From Thermoplasmata archaeon (GTDB lineage Archaea; Thermoplasmatota; Thermoplasmata; Lutacidiplasmatales; UBA184), in contig JASHUS010000038.1 of NCBI GenBank assembly GCA_030039865.1, positions 1 through 5,978 of the forward strand: a DNA stretch of 5,978 nucleotides, written 5' to 3'. Below the pieces are notes generated by a model that was not told the origin of the DNA, ran no database searches, and was given only the letters and a program-made list of their open reading frames with translations. Shown here in pieces: positions 4,901 through 5,978 of the stretch (the first letter of the stretch is position 1; every line of letters begins with the position of its first letter). Position numbers and translations under genes: made by a program.

Positions 4901-5978
4901 CCGTCCCCGGTGAAAGTCGCGCGCAGAAGGTCGGCGCTCGTCGCGTTGGTACCATTGGTTCCGAACTCCCCGCCGAGAAAGAGGGAACCGCCCGCGAACG
5001 CGACCGAGCGAACGATGGCAGGGAACGTGGCGAACGAAGCGCTCAGATCGTCCGTGGTGTTGGTGCTGGGGTCGTAGTCGAGCACCGAGAGCGTTCCCGT
5101 GGAGTTGTTCTCGCCTGCGATGTAGAGATGACCCCCGCTCCAGTTCATGAGGGCGGCCGGACCCGAGCCCGGTCCATCGCCCGAGGCCGGCATCCAGAAG
5201 CCGGTCGGAATCTGCGCGTCGAGCGAGGTGAATCCGGTTCCGTTCAGTTCCCCCAGGTGTACGACGCTCGGGGCACTGCCGTTGTACCACCGGTTGGCGG
5301 ACACCGATGCCGCGAGGAACGTCTCCGCCGGCGTGGCGACGAGTCCCTCGCCGTAGCAGCACGGACCCTGCGCAAAGCTTGCGCCCTCGAGGTTGAACGA
5401 AGTCGGCAGGTCGCGCGTGAGGTTCTCGACGGAGCCGTTGGAGGGGTCGTAGGCAAAGAGCAGGGGAAAGACCGAAGAATTGTTGCCGTAGGCGCCGAGC
5501 ATCTCGAACGCCGTCCCGTTCCACGCGACCTGATCCCACGAGGCGTTCGACTCGAGTGAGGCCGGCAGGAGGGAAGTGAGGTTGACCAGCGTGTTGTTGG
5601 CCGGTGTGTAGGATTCCATGAGAACGCCGGCTCGCGTGGAATTCATCGAGCCGACGAGCAAGAACTCGCTACCGTTCCACGCCGCCGACGTGAAGAAACC
5701 GGGCACGTCGCACCCGGGAGTCTCGACGCCCCCCTGGCGAACGAAAATCGGACAGCCGTCGAGGAAGAGCGCGCCCCCGTCGCCGGTCGACCCCGAAAAG
5801 GTCTCGTTCTCGAGCTCCGAAGCGAGCCGGGCGGTGAGGTTCACATAGGTGAGAGTCGGATCGACGCTGGGATGTACGCTGTCGCCGGACCGGACCGATG
5901 CGTGTGTGGAAGGCAGGGGCCCTGTGTTCCCTTGGTCGATCGATCCGAGGGCGGACGCGACGTCGACCGCGAATGGGC
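1966..5978 (-). CDS. giant multidomain Kelch/DUF2341-like surface protein, membrane-anchored, with cytosolic zinc ribbon (5' partial)
   Basis: One uninterrupted frame of 1336 visible residues runs from the right edge to TAG 1968-1966. A GTG at 5844 could be read as a start, but the frame stays open for 44 more codons to the edge, and the GTG lies in the middle of a repeat (D-P-T-L-T-Y-V-N-L-T). The true start and any signal peptide are therefore outside the window. Numbering from that GTG, the order is: propeller-like repeats up to about 365; GLP-type beta domain 367-439; six Kelch repeats 442-726; DUF2341/lectin-like region 732-1066; second GLP-type domain 1071-1144; Gly/Ser-rich linker; transmembrane helix 1169-1190 followed by R-R-R; proline-rich tail; zinc ribbon 1269-1288. 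I count more than 30 N-x-S/T sequons before the membrane helix, as expected of an N-glycosylated archaeal surface protein. Topology is inferred as a large outside region with the zinc ribbon inside. Likely roles are adhesion or binding of carbohydrate or protein. No catalytic site is visible and the ligand is unknown. Confidence 0.95.
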   Translation of the reverse strand, partial: PFAVDVASALGSIDQGNTGPLPSTHASVRSGDSVHPSVDPTLTYVNLTARLASELENETFSGSTGDGGALFLDGCPIFVRQGGVETPGCDVPGFFTSAAWNGSEFLLVGSMNSTRAGVLMESYTPANNTLVNLTSLLPASLESNASWDQVAWNGTAFEMLGAYGNNSSVFPLLFAYDPSNGSVENLTRDLPTSFNLEGASFAQGPCCYGEGLVATPAETFLAASVSANRWYNGSAPSVVHLGELNGTGFTSLDAQIPTGFWMPASGDGPGSGPAALMNWSGGHLYIAGENNSTGTLSVLDYDPSTNTTDDLSASFATFPAIVRSVAFAGGSLFLGGEFGTNGTNATSADLLRATFTGDGTLPVTIDNLSSLLPPGLREVADLEGPFPNGLLLITGGSASGLQLAVAATSTVTFAETGLPMAANWSVSLGGPYANTTGPSLAFPALNGTSSYSVGASPGYAAEPEDGSVLVDGSNATVSVAFSPLSWVEINETTHPPAQSGGVLADDPADGYLVYFGTDGSTWTFSHGSWSQISPTNSPPAMTWAGMTYDVRDRYVVLLDGNQTWKFSGGEWTQLHPENSPQNRTQITLTYDYAIDAVLLYGGWEGGPYGTPPLDDTWEYADGNWTQLTPTTSPGPLDNYGMTYDPALGEAVLFGGNDVAASGATWAFTDGNWTSISTAESPPARSGPVLVWSAFSDSVIMFGGCANSPGNCNTDYNDTWELSSAGWTQLGDAGGPPPQIGMVASNSSSSGVDPVLFSTDGTTWELEPETTSAPAGIVHQVPFTLENNQSIATPRPFDQMVDVDSAAYASYEASDLQNVEFGYPNGKVIPSWLESGSASASQSVYWLNLTDGIPADASVTIDLDFASPSANLFNGRTVGEAPELSGANGDPGYGAYDDGSAVFPYYENFTDVDSDPIAGEDNGVAPPGWYYTPIETGCDYSMDGPDGWSADGVNGCGVVAAGSDFPVTPSLVVDIELNDLQTVAPDWQSPFVISSSATSYAPTDQSTVEWDDESSACNSAGTGAVYGIYSTAGGSLTTQLADTYAPFVLSVGQSSVQENYSPVYSPSGGVYSTPGYLAMAVHTSSYCGSMVEGFWVRERAPPPNGVMPAAVFPGLYPIEFVESGLPIGTAWTVSVGGPAQSSSGSTLDVDETNGTYDYTVGSADGYEPSPASGAVSVLGSMERVAITFTEESSGAPPGGKSGGTSGAPASSISLDLILAVVVVLVIVIAIIAIAARRRAPRWGATAPPSPPPNVPEAGKMPPPPPPPPSVPRLGPAEEREYPFPYDSSQSGEPIPAAPAARSAPSSVNKTLVVCQNPNCREMFESSLGACPQCGRPA
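1981..2040 (-). other. C-terminal zinc ribbon of the surface protein
   Basis: Cysteines at 1269, 1274, 1285 and 1288 (from the GTG at 5844) give C-x4-C-x10-C-x2-C: C-Q-N-P-N-C, then C-P-Q-C-G-R. This is the size and pattern of a short zinc ribbon holding one zinc ion. It lies on the cytosolic side if the topology is right, and the protein ends four residues after the last cysteine. Confidence 0.85.
2041..2271 (-). other. proline-rich cytosolic linker
   Basis: The stretch between the R-R-R stop-transfer and the zinc ribbon is rich in Pro, Ala and Ser, with P-P-S-P-P-P and a run of eight prolines at 2176-2199 just after G-K-M. It is expected to be disordered or to form a polyproline helix, and could hold the zinc ribbon away from the membrane or serve as a docking site. 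Confidence 0.8.
2275..2340 (-). other. single transmembrane helix of the surface protein
   Basis: Residues L-D-L-I-L-A-V-V-V-V-L-V-I-V-I-A-I-I-A-I followed by A-A (1169-1190) form one strongly hydrophobic stretch of 22 residues. A flexible G/S/P-rich linker precedes it and R-R-R follows directly. The positive-inside rule then places the C-terminus in the cytoplasm. Confidence 0.92.
2413..2634 (-). other. GLP-type beta domain, copy 2, next to the membrane
   Basis: This repeats the plan of copy 1: Y-P-I-E-F-V-E-S-G-L-P-I-G-T-A-W-T-V-S-V, then E-T-N-G-T-Y-D-Y-T-V, then D-G-Y-E-P, and a final strand R-V-A-I-T-F-T. It is closer to the usual form of the module (G-L-P-x-G-T-x-W) than copy 1, which has M-A-A-N in place of x-G-T-x. 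It sits between the lectin-like region and the Gly/Ser-rich linker to the membrane. Confidence 0.75.
2647..3651 (-). other. DUF2341-like and lectin-like region of the surface protein
   Basis: Residues 736-835 (from the GTG at 5844) follow the DUF2341 plan: V-P-F-T-L-x-N near the start, then 'L-Q-N-V-E-F-G-Y-P-N-G-K-V-I-P-S-W-L-E', then 'S-V-Y-W-L-N-L-T-D-G-I-P-A', then a T-I-D-L-D-F strand. In that family the equivalent strands read 'dlrF-x-d-x-x-G-x-x-l-p-y-w-i-E' and 'vWVkv'. Residues 836-1066 look like the concanavalin-A-like fold often found after it: 'Y-G-A-Y-D-D-G-S-A-V-F-P-Y-Y', a cysteine pair (G-C-D-Y and G-C-G-V), and the closing 'F-W-V-R-E-R-A-P-P-P-N-G-V-M-P'. The family match is from memory of motifs. 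Sugar binding is inferred. Confidence 0.65.
3667..4521 (-). repeat. six Kelch-like repeats forming one beta propeller
   Basis: Repeats start at Trp442, 485, 527, 580, 628 and 682 (numbered from the GTG at 5844). The common form is 'W-T-Q-L-x-P-x-x-S-P-P-x-R-x-x-x-x-M-x-Y-D-x-x-x-x-x-V-V-L-F-G-G', then 'T-W-x-F-x-x-G-x'. The Gly-Gly pair is clear in repeats 3, 4 and 5 (L-L-Y-G-G, V-L-F-G-G, I-M-F-G-G). Spacing is 42-54 residues and the last unit closes at T-T-W-E-L near 717-721. Six units is a usual Kelch propeller size. Repeat 5 has a cysteine pair (G-C-A-N-S-P-G-N-C) in a loop that could form a disulfide outside the cell. Confidence 0.85.
4528..4746 (-). other. GLP-type beta domain, copy 1, within the surface protein
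   Basis: The domain opens with V-T-F-A-E-T-G-L-P-M-A-A-N-W-S-V and continues through L-N-G-T-S-S-Y-S-V and G-Y to a closing strand A-T-V-S-V-A-F-S-P, about 73 residues. This small all-beta module of Ig-like or PEGA-like appearance is frequent in large Thermoplasmata surface proteins. Here it separates the two propellers and probably acts as a spacer or binding module. Confidence 0.7.
4760..5978 (-). repeat. N-terminal propeller-like repeats of the surface protein
   Basis: Each unit reads roughly 'A-W-N-G-x-x-F-x-x-x-G' (two strands), then 'Y-(D/T)-P-(S/A)-N-x-(S/T)', then a closing 'N-L-(T/S)-x-x-L-P'. Closing motifs fall at residues 2, 88, 141, about 206, about 265 and 323 (numbered from the GTG at 5844), mostly 53-65 residues apart. 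The first interval is longer because of an insert containing two cysteines. A further half-unit lies before the GTG. The spacing and the hydrophobic-strand pattern suggest a beta propeller, probably six or seven blades with the first one cut by the window edge. The blades have drifted at the DNA level and are not perfect repeats. Confidence 0.7.

Noticed and set aside
4880..5539. 219-codon frame on the - strand
   Set aside because: Out-of-frame shadow of the N-terminal propeller repeats, very rich in Arg and lacking the repeat motifs.

Overview
The window is GC-rich DNA (roughly two thirds G+C by eye) that most resembles a high-GC archaeon of the Thermoplasmata. This placement is inference. 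It rests on two copies of the 'F-x-E-S/T-G-L-P-x-x-x-x-W-x-V-x-x-G' surface module, a Kelch/DUF2341-like ectodomain rich in N-glycosylation sequons, a membrane anchor followed by a cytosolic zinc ribbon, and no clear Shine-Dalgarno sites. No rRNA, tRNA, CRISPR array, insertion sequence or attachment site was seen.

Left part (1-1969, + strand): three head-to-tail coding regions. The first is the 3' end of an unrecognised gene entering from the left edge (3-566). The second (about 600-1247) is a poorly defined reading frame whose coding signal is convincing only between about 645 and 1050. The third (1103-1969) is a small-GTPase-like protein. It keeps the fold landmarks and a TxxD base-recognition motif, but lacks the P-loop lysine and the DxxG aspartate, so it is probably a pseudo-GTPase. 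A weak TATA-like element lies about 26 nt before its ATG, which would suit leaderless transcription.

Right part (1966-5978, - strand): one very large gene runs off the right edge and is missing its N-terminus. It encodes a surface protein with, in order, an N-terminal propeller-like repeat region, a GLP-type beta domain, a six-repeat Kelch propeller, a DUF2341/lectin-like region, a second GLP-type domain, a single transmembrane helix, a proline-rich tail and a C-x4-C-x10-C-x2-C zinc ribbon.

The two halves converge, and their stop codons share one CTAG palindrome at 1966-1969, leaving no intergenic space. The three left-hand reading frames may form one functional unit, possibly a GTPase-associated system, but only the third carries a recognisable domain. 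No functional link between the two halves is visible.
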